Source: Cadophora sp. MPI-SDFR-AT-0126 (lineage: Eukaryota; Ascomycota; Leotiomycetes; Helotiales; Ploettnerulaceae). From it: DNA of 64,000 bases. Every line of letters begins with the position of its first letter. Position 1 is the first letter of the stretch. Made by a program: the position numbers and the translations under genes. The notes below the pieces were generated by a model. That model saw only the letters and a list, made by a program, of their open reading frames with translations. It did no database searches and was not told the origin of the DNA. The stretch spans positions 1,984,001 through 2,048,000 of the forward strand of contig JAGMVK010000004.1 of the NCBI GenBank assembly GCA_020747065.1. The letters are read 5' to 3'. This document shows, in pieces, positions 36,845-47,901 of the stretch.

Positions 36845-37803
36845 CTATCTGCGCACTTCGTTACCGTCACCATCCACGTAACAAGCCGGACAAGGAGCTC
36901 CTTCGTCTCCCCTCCCCTTTCTCATACCACCCAGTAGCCAATCCGTTAGACCAACCACTCTAGCTCCTACTCCTCTTTCCCAATTACCACCTTCTTGCAC
37001 ATGCTCGATGGTATGGCTGATGATCCTTCCCTCCTCATCAAACTCGAAAATGAACAATCCAGTAAACTCCTTGCTATCATCCTCTCCTTTCCCACCACCC
37101 AACCATTCCGTGATTTTATCAACACTCTCCCTCCCTCCTATTCCCTTATAAAATGCCCCCGTTCCCTTTCCCTTCGTCTTCCCCACGGTCCGCCAACGTA
37201 CAATGAGTTGTTCTTGTCGAGTGAGTGATGGGGAGCGAGCATTCGAGGAAGACTTTATCATGCGCTCAGAGAGTATGGTGAGCTTGACGTTTCCCACCAG
37301 AGGGACGCGCCCCCATGCTATGGGCGAGGTCCACAATGCCGCCGCATATGCGACTCGTCCGGATACTGTGGGGAGGTGGGGGTGAGTTGAAGGGAAGAGG
37401 TGGAGTGTAATATGCGGGGAGAGGATCTCTTGAGGAAGAGGCGTTTGAAGGAGGGTTGGTAGCCGCTCTTGCAGTATTCTTAGAGCTGGTATATTCTATC
37501 AACAAAGCTATTCCACAGGCATGCAAGGATATTTGGTCAGAACTTACTCTTCCCTAGCTTTACAGTTCGTTCGTCTGGCTTGTGTGGCTCAGAGGCGTCA
37601 TTGCGAGCTGGCAGGCTGCGACGAGGTACAGATCCTGTGAACCAGACATCTGGAAGCGCTTTTTGCCCTTGTTCGACTGTTGCTAGACTTCGGGAAGTGG
37701 CTGTTGCAGGGTGTGCTGTGCGGAGGGACCGACAGCTCAGAGTGAGAGAGGGGAATTTCGTGGCTTGTGGAGCAGAACGAAGGAGGTTACAAGGCCGCGA
37801 CAT
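36845..37803 (-). CDS. Conserved fungal protein, probably mitochondrial
   Basis: Two exons: 37803-37548 and 37485-36845. The intron has a GTAAGT donor; the CAG acceptor at 37486 is chosen because it restores the frame (VKLGK then TLRILQERLPTLL). The product is 298 residues. The N-terminus is rich in Arg, Ser and Ala and lacks acids for about 45 residues (MSRPCNLLRSAPQATKFPSL), as expected for a mitochondrial targeting peptide. The body contains LSPHITLHLFPSTHPHLPTV, WGRVPLVGNVKLTILSERMI, and GLFIFEFDEEGRIISHTIEH, which is suggestive of an NTF2-like alpha+beta fold. I recall this as a widespread ascomycete protein of unknown function. The coding strand is C-rich at the 5' end and G-rich at the 3' end. 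It is divergent from YPT1. Confidence 0.75.
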
Positions 37804-38367
37804 CAGCCTGGATGCTTTACTATGACAACAAAAGACATCAAGAAGGATAAACAAAAGGTCCTAGTCCGTTGCGGGGTTGTGGTTGTGGTTGTGCTTTCAA
37901 GGTACAAAAATGAAAATGGTAAGACTTGCTGGGAAGCTTTATCGGCGATTGGCACAAAGTCCAAAAGGGTTAGCGGTCAAGGATTCAGAGCCATGCAATG
38001 TAGCAATCTCCAAGCACAGAGAAACTTTCCAAACTTCAGACTTCTATGATTCATGCATCACAATCACCTCAATGAATACAAAATGTAGACCATTCCCAAA
38101 CATATAGAATTCAATTTCATCTCACAAAGACATCCCTACCTCGCTTTCATTTGCAACAAGGAATCCCGTCTTATCACGTGGACTGCACTAGCGGCGCTTC
38201 AGGTCGGTGGATCGTAAAGACGTCGTTGCTGGAACAAGCCGCGATACCTGACTGAACCTTGGTCTACTCTATCTCCTCAGAAACCAAAACAACGTCCAAC
38301 GTAGCCTCCTATCCCGGTGATACCTCGCACCATCGAATCTTTGCTACCCGAATAAACAACCGCCATC
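37804..38367. promoter_or_regulatory. Shared upstream region of mitochondrial gene and YPT1
   Basis: The 564 bp between two divergent start codons must contain both promoters and 5' UTRs. No individual site is claimed. A GTGGTTGTGGTTGTG repeat lies near 37877-37893. Confidence 0.4.
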
Positions 38368-39361
38368 ATGAATCCAGAGTGGTAAGTCTCCCTACCAGGC
38401 AACGTCATCTTCGACTGCCCCCCGGATTCCAGGAACAGAATCTGTTGAAATGAATACTGACTCTATTGCCTTACAGAGTACCTTTTCATGGCCTTTGGCA
38501 GGCGCACCATGAGCGCGGCCTCTCCTGAAACTCATGGACATATAACTCACAATATGGGCAGATACGATTACCTCTTCAAGCTTCTCCTTATCGGGGACTC
38601 CGGTGTTGGAAAGTCCTGCCTGTTGCTGCGATTTGCGGATGACACATACACTGAGAGCTACATCTCGACCATTGGAGTGGACTTCGTACGTTACAACCTA
38701 CAAAGGAACGGGGAATAGGAGCTGACGCCTTGGCAGAAAATCAGAACAATCGAGTTGGATGGCAAGACGGTCAAGTTGCAAATCGTACGGGCTAATATGG
38801 GATTCTTGAATGGGCAATGAATGCTGATGGATTCTAGTGGGACACTGCGGGACAGGAGCGTTTCCGAACCATCACCTCCTCCTATTATAGAGGTGCTCAC
38901 GGTATCTGCGTTGTGTACGATGTTACGGATATGGACTCTTTCAACAACGTCAAGCAGTGGCTCCAGGAGATCGATAGATATGCCACAGAGGGCGTCAACA
39001 AGCTTCTCGTAGGCAACAAGAGCGATATGTCTGACAAGAAGGTTGTGGAGTATACAGTTGCAAAGGTACGTACTGTCACATGCGCAGTATCATCTGCTCG
39101 GTAAATGGTGGCAATAGCATCATGCGCCTGCCTGGTTCTCATCATCGTACTAACAGATACACCTAGGAATTCGCTGACAGCCTCGGCATCCCCTTCCTCG
39201 AGACCTCCGCCAAGAACGCATCCAATGTTGAGCAAGCTTTCTTAACCATGGCCCGCCAGATCAAGGAGAGAATGGGTACTACCACAGCAAACAACAAGCC
39301 TACGGTACAAGTTGGACAAGGACAAGGTGTGCAGTCAGGATCGGCCGGTGGCTGCTGTTAA
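38368..39361 (+). CDS. YPT1: Rab GTPase Ypt1 (Rab1)
   Basis: Five exons: 38368-38378, 38562-38685, 38737-38784, 38838-39065 and 39167-39361; product 201 residues. Motifs: G1 GDSGVGKS, switch I TIGVDF, G3 WDTAGQ, G4 NKSD, G5 ETSAK, and a C-terminal CC for double geranylgeranylation. Ypt1 drives ER-to-Golgi transport and early autophagy. The first exon codes only MNP plus two bases of Glu. Its donor is the GT of GTGGTA at 38379; this gives [18 protein letters not shown], the usual N-terminus. A stronger donor, GTAAGT, lies three bases further on (38382), but using it gives MNPE followed by TGA. Other possible starts (ATGs at 38488, 38509 and 38551) would give atypical N-termini. The first intron is 183 nt, the longest in the gene. 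Confidence 0.93.
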
Positions 39362-41284
39362 ACAACTCTCCTGTCCCATAATCCTGTTGAACGAACGGAA
39401 CGACTGGTTTTTCCTTGCCTCTCTGTGCGCGCATTAGAATGACTGTCATTTGGATCGGCTCCTGCATTTCCACTTTCTCACTCTACCCTTCTCCCCCGGA
39501 GTTCGGAAACAAACCATACTGCAACACAACACGCAAGGGGGGATAGATGACTTTAATGGCTGACGGATGGAAAGTATGGGTCCCAAGATCGAGGGAGAGA
39601 TCGTTGGTACTGCCTTGGCGTGTGAGGGGATTTGGGGATTGGGAATTTGATACTTCTGTCTTCTTTTGCCAGTTCTTTTTTTCTCGAGTGCGGGGTGCTT
39701 TGATGCTTGCTTGCTGCGTGGTTACTTTCATCTTTGTTATTATGACAGCCTGGGTTGAGCATGCAATCAAGCAATTAAACCATCCTTGGGCAACTTTGAT
39801 TGCCATATGCGTGATCCCGCGATTCATTATCCCCTTTCCTCAAGAAACTTGAAAGCTGATTTTCAGAATAAACCAAATGTATATACTTTCAAGTTACCTC
39901 TAAATTGATATTCTCGCACCGTCTTGGATCCACACTCCATCAGCTTTACTTCTCTTTGTCCCGGACGTTATGAGAGTCTTGAAATGGTCTCTCCACACTT
40001 ATAGAGTCCCAGTGCTACCTTATTCTCTTAGTTGTGATAGCTGTACTTTACTCATCATTCATTTGCCCTTTGCTTTTGCGCTATTGCCCTTTACTTATCA
40101 AGTCCGATGAAATCTCCAAGCTTTGAGGACATAAAAGCAGAATGCTCTATGTAAAGCTCCTGGTCAAATCTCTGCAAAAATTGTCTAGGAAGCGTCCTTG
40201 AGAGGTAGGCAGAGATGTGGTCGCGTGTTTGGATGAGACGACCAACCGCCCTACTATAAACATCGTTTCTGCTTTCCGAAGAGTAAGTGTGCTCTTCTCA
40301 TTATGTAACCAGTATCACGGAAGAATCCTGTGTCTGCTCTCTAGTCAGAGTGAATATCAATTTGGCAGTGAGGATGGACTTGATGGTAGAAAATTCAAGA
40401 GACGAAAATCCTCGGTCGAGAGTAGACGAAAAGTAAACATTATGACCCTCCATAATGAACATTGTGAGGAAGTTTATCCCCAGTATAGCAATGAAGCCTT
40501 GCCATGAAGATCATTGCTTTACATGATATCCCGCTGTAATCGGTAAGTGGGCTATCCACGTCTCTATTTGAAAGTCTGGTTGAATTTTCTGTTGTTTCGT
40601 GTGGTGGGACCGCGGCTCAGTCAAGTACATTTTCAGCACAGAACTTTAGAAATCAGGATATCTCTCTCGAAATTCACAGAGGTATAGTCCGCATCCGAAC
40701 GTGATGTCGGATTTTTTGTCTCAAGATGTATTATTCTTGCATTACGCGAGCCCAAAATCAACAACGACGACGTCCGTCAGAACAAGACGCATGTCATAGA
40801 GCGAAGACAACACCTCAAATGATTGCACAATAAAACCCACCTACAAACAAGATAACCTGGTCCTCCATCCAACACAACTCGCCACCCATCTGAGGCCAAG
40901 CCGCTGAGCCTCGATTAACCATGTAAACAGACCACATGACAGCGGCCACGCAACCATCACGTGTCCATCTCATGTTTGAGACAGGCAGGACATCTCATGA
41001 CCACTTCACCAAGTATCATTTGCGTGTTTATGAGTGCTAGGTTGGCTTCGATACCTTATCTGTCTACCTACTCTACAATATCCGAGCTCCTCGTTAGTGT
41101 GAATCATATAGTGGCACATTATAACGAAAGCTCAATCATTACACTGAAACAACGTAATGAAGGCAAAGACTCTCGAACAAATTTCTGAACAACCTCTGTG
41201 ACTTATCTCAAATAACACTGGAAATTTGGACCTAGATCCGACATCACTTTTTAGAGACATACTTTGGAGGAAACGAGAGAGAAA
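39362..41284. other. Intergenic region, YPT1 to Pmp3 gene
   Basis: About 1.9 kb holding the YPT1 3' UTR and the Pmp3-gene promoter. Open frames are short, without motifs or usable splice extensions. Nothing else is supported. Confidence 0.5.
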
Positions 41285-41768
41285 ATGGAAGTCTGTTTCT
41301 TCATCTTCCTGGTCATATTCGCCGTCATATGTAAGTCATACTTCCATTCTATACCCCCTGATTGGGGACAGAAGCTAAAAGCAAATTAGTTCCACCCTTT
41401 GCGGTCCTCATGATAGCAGGCTGTGGACCTGACTTCCTCATCAACATCATCCTCACACTTCTTGGGTAGGTGTTCTTTCCTCCATCTTCCCTCATCCTCA
41501 TCCTCCTCACCCTATTCCTTTTCTCCATTCCCCAAGAAGCTCACCCATGCCCCCTGTCCCTAAGTCTCGGGTCCAGCTTCTCAACAACGTGTACTGGAAG
41601 TATCGTCTAACAGTCTCCCGTACTAGATATTTCCCGGGACATCTTCATGCATTCTACATCATCGGCGCGTATTATTACCGTCAGGACCAGCGTCTAAATG
41701 GGATGTATATCACGAGTGATGCGCCGGGCATCTTTAGCCGGAGGGTGCAGCGTGGGGGGTTGCCTTAG
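41285..41768 (+). CDS. Pmp3/UPF0057-family plasma membrane proteolipid
   Basis: Three exons: 41285-41330, 41390-41465 and 41627-41768; product 87 residues. The first intron is GTAAGT...TTAG, the second GTAGGT...CTAG with a TCTAACA branch site. The joined protein reads MEVCFFIFLVIFAVIFPPFA, then VLMIAGCGPDFLINIILTLL, then GYFPGHLHAFYIIGAYYYRQ. This is the two-transmembrane pattern of Pmp3: first TM ending in PPFAV, the GCGPDFLINIxLTLLGYFPGHLHAFY signature, second TM, and a short charged tail. Pmp3 proteins modulate plasma membrane potential and salt tolerance. The tail of about 28 residues after the second TM (QDQRLNGMYITSDAPGIFSR...) is longer than in the yeast protein. The gene lies alone between large gene-free stretches. 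Confidence 0.9.
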
Positions 41769-44700
41769 TGAGAGGTGAGGGGTGACGATTTGTTGGAGTT
41801 TGGATCGAGAGGAGGGCTTGAATGGGATGGCTTGCGATGGGACTTGAATGAGGCGTGAGAGAAGGGTGAAATTGGGTCGTGAGGCTGTGGTTGGTTGTCC
41901 GATCCAGGGGGTTTTGAAAGAAGGCGTCTGATGTTCCAATGCAGCGTCAGCGAATCCCATTTTTGATTCTGATCATTGTGTGCAAGAACGAGACGCAGAT
42001 ATGATATAAGCTTGTGGAGTCGTCTTCGAGGATGGCAGCCAACAATGACTACAATCGATCTGCTCATGATCAGACATTCAGACCATTCCATCTCTATTGG
42101 ATTCGAATTTATTGATTATGGGCGGCTTTCACGTGGCCGAAGGTCTGTTCTGACAAGAGTATGTATGTGTTCCATGAGAGAGGTTTCTTGGATTCAGGTA
42201 GAAGTGATATTTACTTCCGATCCATGAAAATGTCACTTGACAACAGGAAATGACTTGACAACGTCCAACGCTGGAGAACTAACCAGACTGGTTTCCCTCA
42301 AGATCGCACTACATCGATTATTGGATGCTAGTTTGACTGTAAAATGCAGTCTCTCAGCATGTCATTGACCAATACAGCCGATCCATCGAAAATTGCCATG
42401 CCCAGCCATTTTTACATTGCATCTGCTCTAGTAGGCGCCTATATCTTTAGCTCCCTGGCTTTATAACCACTTGGAGATTGAAAGATGCTGTTCTTGCAAA
42501 ATGAGGCTGTCAAATTGAAGAGGAAGGTAGTGGGGGAACGTGGGCTGGGATATGAAGCAGGTGCAATGCCTGCCATGGCAAGGAGATTTCGTCTCTTGAA
42601 TGCTTATTAAAAGAAAATTGTGTAAGCCTCGATCAAGCAGAGACAATAGCCAACCAGTCAATGCCTACAAATCAGGACCGTTTGAATGTGAAGAGTTTAT
42701 GATGATCCGGGGTGAGTTTTACGAGGCATCTCATCCAGCGAAGGGCCGTTCTTCGTGTTTCTTGACTTCTAAGGGATTTTGGGACGAGAGAGATTAATGC
42801 GGGAAAACCTTTCAAACGAGATGACGGCAAAAGAAGACCTCACAATAGACAATTTTCCATAGATGCGAACAGATTGGAGTGATGGTGAGTAATTAGGAAG
42901 ACTTCCAGAACATCTGATTTAGTAGAACGCGGAGACATTGCACATAAGGAAGAAGAATTATCATCCACACAATAGAATATATTTCCTTCCACAAATAGAT
43001 GAGCATTCCGTGCTGTGCTTTCCATGCAGAATATGACCATGCTGAATAAAGAGAAAATCCCAAGCGGCATCGAATCGCAGTATAGATACACAGAGAAGGG
43101 GCGGCGCTCGTTGGGGTCCGAAAGGTCTGCATCTGCACGTATTCACTCAATCAATCTCGGTATACATGCCAAGAAATGAACAAAGCAGGTAATAGAATTC
43201 AGAAAGAAGTATCATTGAAATACAAAAGCGGAAAGAAGTCAACTCAGAAGGTCAGCTGTTACGCCTCATACACCCTACCTAACGCCCATCCCCTCCTTCC
43301 AAGACCTAACTTTCAACCACCACCCCTCATTCCTTCCCCCACCTCAGCTGATACTGTATCCATCCATACCCAGATCAAGTTTATTCAGATCCCGTCCCAT
43401 CTATTTCTTTCAGCTTTCCAGCTTCTCCCTCCCCCACCTGAATATTCACCACCACCACCACCACTTACTACCGGCGGTAGCATTTTCACGTTACCACTGC
43501 CTGCCAAGCACCCTTCCTTTCACCTTACAGTAAAGTCTGTCGCCACCCCCCCAGCTAGTAAAGTCTCACCGCCGCCTAACCCAACACCACAAGCCCATCT
43601 ACTAAAAATCGCGACGTGCAACACAAACTGTGCTCTTCTCGCAAGCTGTTTTGCAGCAAAGTAGGAATGCTGTAGAGAAACGAAACATTCCCCATGAATC
43701 GTGTTCATGCGGGACAGCCACTTCACGACTGGACTCGAACGAGTAAGTCGATAGGATGAGATGGGATGCGATGGGAAGAGAGATGCGGTGGTATGAGATG
43801 ATATGGCAGCTATGCTGTGAGAGTAGAGTCTCCGTGTCGTATCTTGACAATACCCTCTGTACTGTAGCCAGCGAGTATTTAGACAAATAAGAACTTCGAG
43901 AAGAAATCCACCTTACCCACGCCATCTTCCCCTCCCCAATCCTGAATACATGGCATCCCAGGAAACAAGCGAGCGGCATCTCCCATCCCCCGCTGTCAAA
44001 CCACGACCCGAACGGAACACTTCCAAGACCTTCAACAACGGCATCGAGTGGCGTGCTGAAAATGAGACGTGCAACAAAAACCCATCCCCTCAATATTCCA
44101 CCCCCCTGATTGGAGTGTTTGTTTTCTGGTTCTGTTTCTGGTTTCGTGTTTTCGTTGGGTTGGGTTGGGTTGGGTGGATGGATGTTTTCGGCATGTGAGG
44201 GGTGGGAGGTGGGGGGTTCTTGGTGTGGATGGGAGGAAGAACGAGTCATGGGTTTGCGAGGTTGAGACGCCGGTGTTTGGGGAGGCGACGCGAGAGAAGG
44301 GAGGGTGGGTGGTAGTGATGGAAGATGAAGATTTTGTTTGTGATCAGTTAGTTGGTGTGGTGTCAATTTTTGTTTTTGGTTTGTTGGTTGGTTGGTTGGT
44401 TGGTTGGTTGGTTGGTTGGTTGGTTTGTTGGTTGGTGTGAGAAGGGCAGGATGGCAGGCGGCGGTCGAGGTTGCTGCAGTTGATTAAAAAGGATGTTGGT
44501 AAGAGTTGGTTGGAATTAGTAGGAGACTTGCTGTGCAGGACTGTGAATGATACCAGGAATAGATCACTAACAGTTGACATACAGCAATTGCGGCGCTGAG
44601 TGAGAGTTTAGAGGTGCTGAAATATACGCTGTACTACGTAACTGCCCGCATGGCTCCAACCGTTCGTTCAGCCCGACTCACGACCTCAGCACATCACAGC

Positions 44701-45067
44701 ATCGAAGTCACGAAGCAGTAGAGACAGTCAATTGAAGGAAGCATTCTTCATTTTTCGAGAATACCAAAACGAATGCGGTCTATCTCTCATCACTTCCTTC
44801 CAGGAGACGTCTCCCCAAACACCTCCACCAAAAGTTGGATTTCTTGATCCCGATCCCCCCGTCTAGATGACACCGGTTTTTCGCCCCCTAAATTTTTCCA
44901 ATCAAAAAAAGAAGTTATGTACAAAGAAAGTAATAGTTTTCTCGTGATCAACTGATCATGTGTCAACAAAAGGTTGGACAGGAGGTAGGTAGGAAGGTAG
45001 GTATCAAAAGTCGTTATCTCATCTCGTCACATCTGGCCCGCCACATCTTGACATTGCTGCTTTTAGC
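41769..45067. other. Gene-poor region with simple repeats
   Basis: About 3.3 kb. It holds the Pmp3-gene 3' UTR and the 3' UTR of the GH128 gene. Overlapping open frames near 43176-43664 (plus) and 43602-44366 (minus) are low-complexity, Pro- or Ser-rich, with no family and no sensible start context, so they are not called. Simple repeats occur at 44154-44175 (TTGGG) and 44384-44425 (TTGG). Confidence 0.5.
44384..44425. repeat. TTGG tetranucleotide microsatellite
   Basis: About ten uninterrupted TTGG units, read directly, with degenerate TTGG/TTTG copies on both sides. The locus is non-coding and could vary in length between strains. TTGGG repeats lie about 200 bp upstream. Confidence 0.9.
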
Positions 45068-46297
45068 TTATGTTGAAGAAGCATAAGTGGATCCCAAAGA
45101 GCTGAGCGAAGTGCCGCTGACAAGGTTACCATCAGAGACCATGAAGTAAGCGTAACGCTCAATGTAATCGGTCTCATCCATCCAAGCCATGACCTCGGTC
45201 AAGAAAGCAGCTTGCTCCTCATCGCTGCCGGAAGCCTCGAACTCCGTGATCCAGAGAGGACGGTTGCCACCAGCAGTGTATGCCTTAGCCATGTACTCCT
45301 TGAAGGCAGTGGCATCCCCACCGTTGTACCAATGGATGGCGACTTTGTCGATGGTGCAGGTCGAGCAGGCGGAGATGAAGTTCGACAACCAGGTCAAGCC
45401 CATCTCGCCGCCTCCGTTGGTGACAGCGGGGGAGACGAGCTTGGCCTTAGATGCGTAAGGCTGCATGTAGGTGAGATATCCTGCGGCAGCTTCAGCGTAT
45501 CCAAGATTGGCTTGGCCAGAGTAGTCGGGCTCGTTGAAGGCGAGGAGGTGAGTAGAGCCGCCTGCGAGAGCGGTTTCAACGGCTTGGGCCCAGTTGCCGG
45601 TGTCGCCAGGGAGGAGACCCCAGAGCATGGGAGTATACTCGAAGTTGGAGGGGATAGAGGGGGTGGTGGATCCCCAGTTGTAGGCCCAGGTTACGTCTGA
45701 GGCGCTAGTAAATGCTGAGAGAAGGTTGGCGTCGTTGTAAGCTAGACCACGCTTGCCGGAGGAAGAGCTCGAGGCTGGGGTGGTGGCTACTGGAGCTGCT
45801 GAAGTGGTTGTGGGAGGAATGACAACGCTCTCCAATGTCGTGGGGACAACGACTGGTGCTTCAGAAGTGGTTGGTGCGATGTAGACTGAAGTTGAGGAGG
45901 GAGTCTGCTCTAGGAACACGGCCTCCGAAACCACACTGGATGGAGTTGGCTCGGGAAGAGGTGTCGATGAGGTAGATGGAGTAGCTGGGACCTCAGTGGT
46001 GGTAGGAGCCACGGAAATTGGAGCCACGGAGGTTGAAGCCGGTGGAGGGAGGCTGGTTGAAGGAACTGGCTCAGTTACGAGAACAGCACTGCCATCAATG
46101 GTGATAGTGCCCACAGCAACGGGTGCTCCAGTGGCATAGGATCCATCAGCCAATTCGGTAACCCAGACTTCCTCAGTCACGATGACATTGTCGGTATCCA
46201 GGTAGTAGTCTCTGGCGCGAATGGCTGGAGCAGCAAAAGCTTCCTTGACCAGCAAAGACGAGGCCATGACGGCGAGGGTGGAGAATGTGGTACGCAT
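45068..46297 (-). CDS. Secreted GH128 glucanase (Asl1-like)
   Basis: Single exon, 409 residues. The start at 46297 gives a signal peptide (MRTTFSTLAVMASSLLVKEA, cleavage likely after AFA). Residues about 30-175 are Ser/Thr/Pro-rich and probably O-mannosylated. A KR site (SSSSGKRGLAYN) precedes the catalytic domain and could be cut by a Kex2-type protease. The domain matches glycoside hydrolase family 128 (glycosyl hydrolase catalytic core): LLSAFTSASDVTWAYNWG, LLAFNEPDYSGQANL with the likely acid/base Glu, VAIHWYNGGD, and WITEFEASGS with the likely nucleophile Glu. Family members cut beta-1,3-glucan, and fission yeast Asl1 is cell-wall linked. There is no C-terminal hydrophobic GPI signal, so the protein is probably secreted or held in the wall non-covalently. 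Confidence 0.9.
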   Translation of the reverse strand: MRTTFSTLAVMASSLLVKEAFAAPAIRARDYYLDTDNVIVTEEVWVTELADGSYATGAPVAVGTITIDGSAVLVTEPVPSTSLPPPASTSVAPISVAPTTTEVPATPSTSSTPLPEPTPSSVVSEAVFLEQTPSSTSVYIAPTTSEAPVVVPTTLESVVIPPTTTSAAPVATTPASSSSSGKRGLAYNDANLLSAFTSASDVTWAYNWGSTTPSIPSNFEYTPMLWGLLPGDTGNWAQAVETALAGGSTHLLAFNEPDYSGQANLGYAEAAAGYLTYMQPYASKAKLVSPAVTNGGGEMGLTWLSNFISACSTCTIDKVAIHWYNGGDATAFKEYMAKAYTAGGNRPLWITEFEASGSDEEQAAFLTEVMAWMDETDYIERYAYFMVSDGNLVSGTSLSSLGSTYASST

Positions 46298-47901
46298 TTT
46301 GGCGAGATCGAAGTCGAAGGTTTGGGTATGTGATTTTGTGTGTTCGTTCTTATGGCAGTTGTCCAAGGAGTGTATGTATGTGGTTCTGTTTAGTACTTTG
46401 AGAGATCGAAAGACGTCTGTATGTTTGTACTGGAAGCAAGGTTGATTCAATCAACTGAAGGAGTGTGTATGTGTAAAGGAAGGAAGGTAAAACTGGATGA
46501 AGCAAGGGCAAGATCCAGAGCGCAACGTCAAGTGCGGTGTATTGGTATTTCTATCCTCACTAGGAAGAACGAAAGCAATCGAAAATGAATGTGGGGACCA
46601 AAAGAGCGGTTGAGGAGAGAAAGAGGAAGAGGAAGTCAGAGGCTTCGTCAGGGGACACTTAAAATATGTATTCGTCGTCTCCCTAGACAGGGGTTGAGAT
46701 CGGGGCCATCCGCTTCTGGAGATTGGACCAGCCTGGCACAGGGCATGGATTGATTGATTTCTTCAGCGCGCGCTGTCTCCCCGGAAGTTTGGTGGATCGC
46801 GTTGGGTGAATTTTCTGTTGTTTTCGTCAGCCAGGCATGCGTGTTCCTGCATCTCAGCCCAGCCCAAGCCCCAAATGTATGTCTCTGATTCGTAGATCAG
46901 AGGAGCACTAACAGCACTAACAGCACTAATAGCCCCTTGAGCCCGCAAATACCCACCCGCCAGGATTTCCGAAACGTTGCCCTGACGCTAGAAAAAGCTT
47001 GGTGCTGCCCACCCGAGATGGCGTCTAAGCGAGCAGACCTGACTGGATCAAGGCGAGCAACGCTCCATTTATTTTGTTTGAGGTTTCAAGGGCCAAGAAG
47101 GGGAAGAGGCATAGGATGATTTGCCGGTTCATCCCATCGACCTGTCTGGAATCTTTGATCTGCTGTTTTGTTCGGACGCTTACCAACTGTGTTGGCTTCG
47201 GATTGGTCTGATCAGATCAGTGCAGCGTTTCGCCAGTCATGCAAGGCCAAGAACCACGTACAGGAAGAAACAAAAAAGCACATGCATATGCAGGTCCACG
47301 GAGACCGAAAATCCTGATCGTTGAGATCCACAGAAAACCATGAATGGCAGGCAATCCCCTGGGCTGATGTGTAAAAGACGGAGTATTGCCCGGGATTCAG
47401 ATGAAAAAGTGGCTGAAGGATCTGGCCGAGGATCTCGCAATATCCATATGGTAAGGGGGGGAACAAGGGATCATTTCGAGGTCTTGTTGGTCCGGTCATG
47501 TGACCAATTTCCGGTTTCCATACAGCTCTTTACTGCTCATCTTGAGTCTTCTTAGAGTTCAATGCTTCCAACATCTTTATCCTTGATGATTATTGCAACC
47601 TTTGTAGATAGGTAGGAAGTTCCCATCAGCATCTGACTCACTTGGCTCCCGTGCTTTTGTCCTGGAAAGCATGCATCTGGGCGGTGAGCAAGCGAGGCGG
47701 CAGTACAATTTTCTAGGATTATTGTGCCTTGAGTCAAGATCGTAAAGTCTGAAGTGCACAACATGACTTCTAGAACTACCACCACTTTCATTTCGGCTCA
47801 AATTCTCAACCGCTCATTCCTAATACACTAAGTGTCTGTCTTCCCATGGCTTGATTTGAAGCAAAGGAACTATTCGATCACTTTTCAGGGAAAGATTTCA
47901 G
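46298..47901. other. Divergent promoter region, GH128 and TAD3
   Basis: About 1.6 kb between two divergently transcribed genes, with no supported gene. AGCACTAACAGCACTAACAG is a short direct repeat near 46905-46930. Confidence 0.45.

Noticed and set aside
38488..38561. Alternative YPT1 starts giving an N-terminus such as [15 protein letters not shown]
   Set aside because: The first-exon join at 38379/38561 reproduces the standard MNPEYDYLF start, which the alternatives do not.
43176..44366. Overlapping open frames on both strands (162 and 254 codons)
   Set aside because: Both are low complexity and Pro/Ser-rich, overlap each other, and show no splice-supported structure or family.
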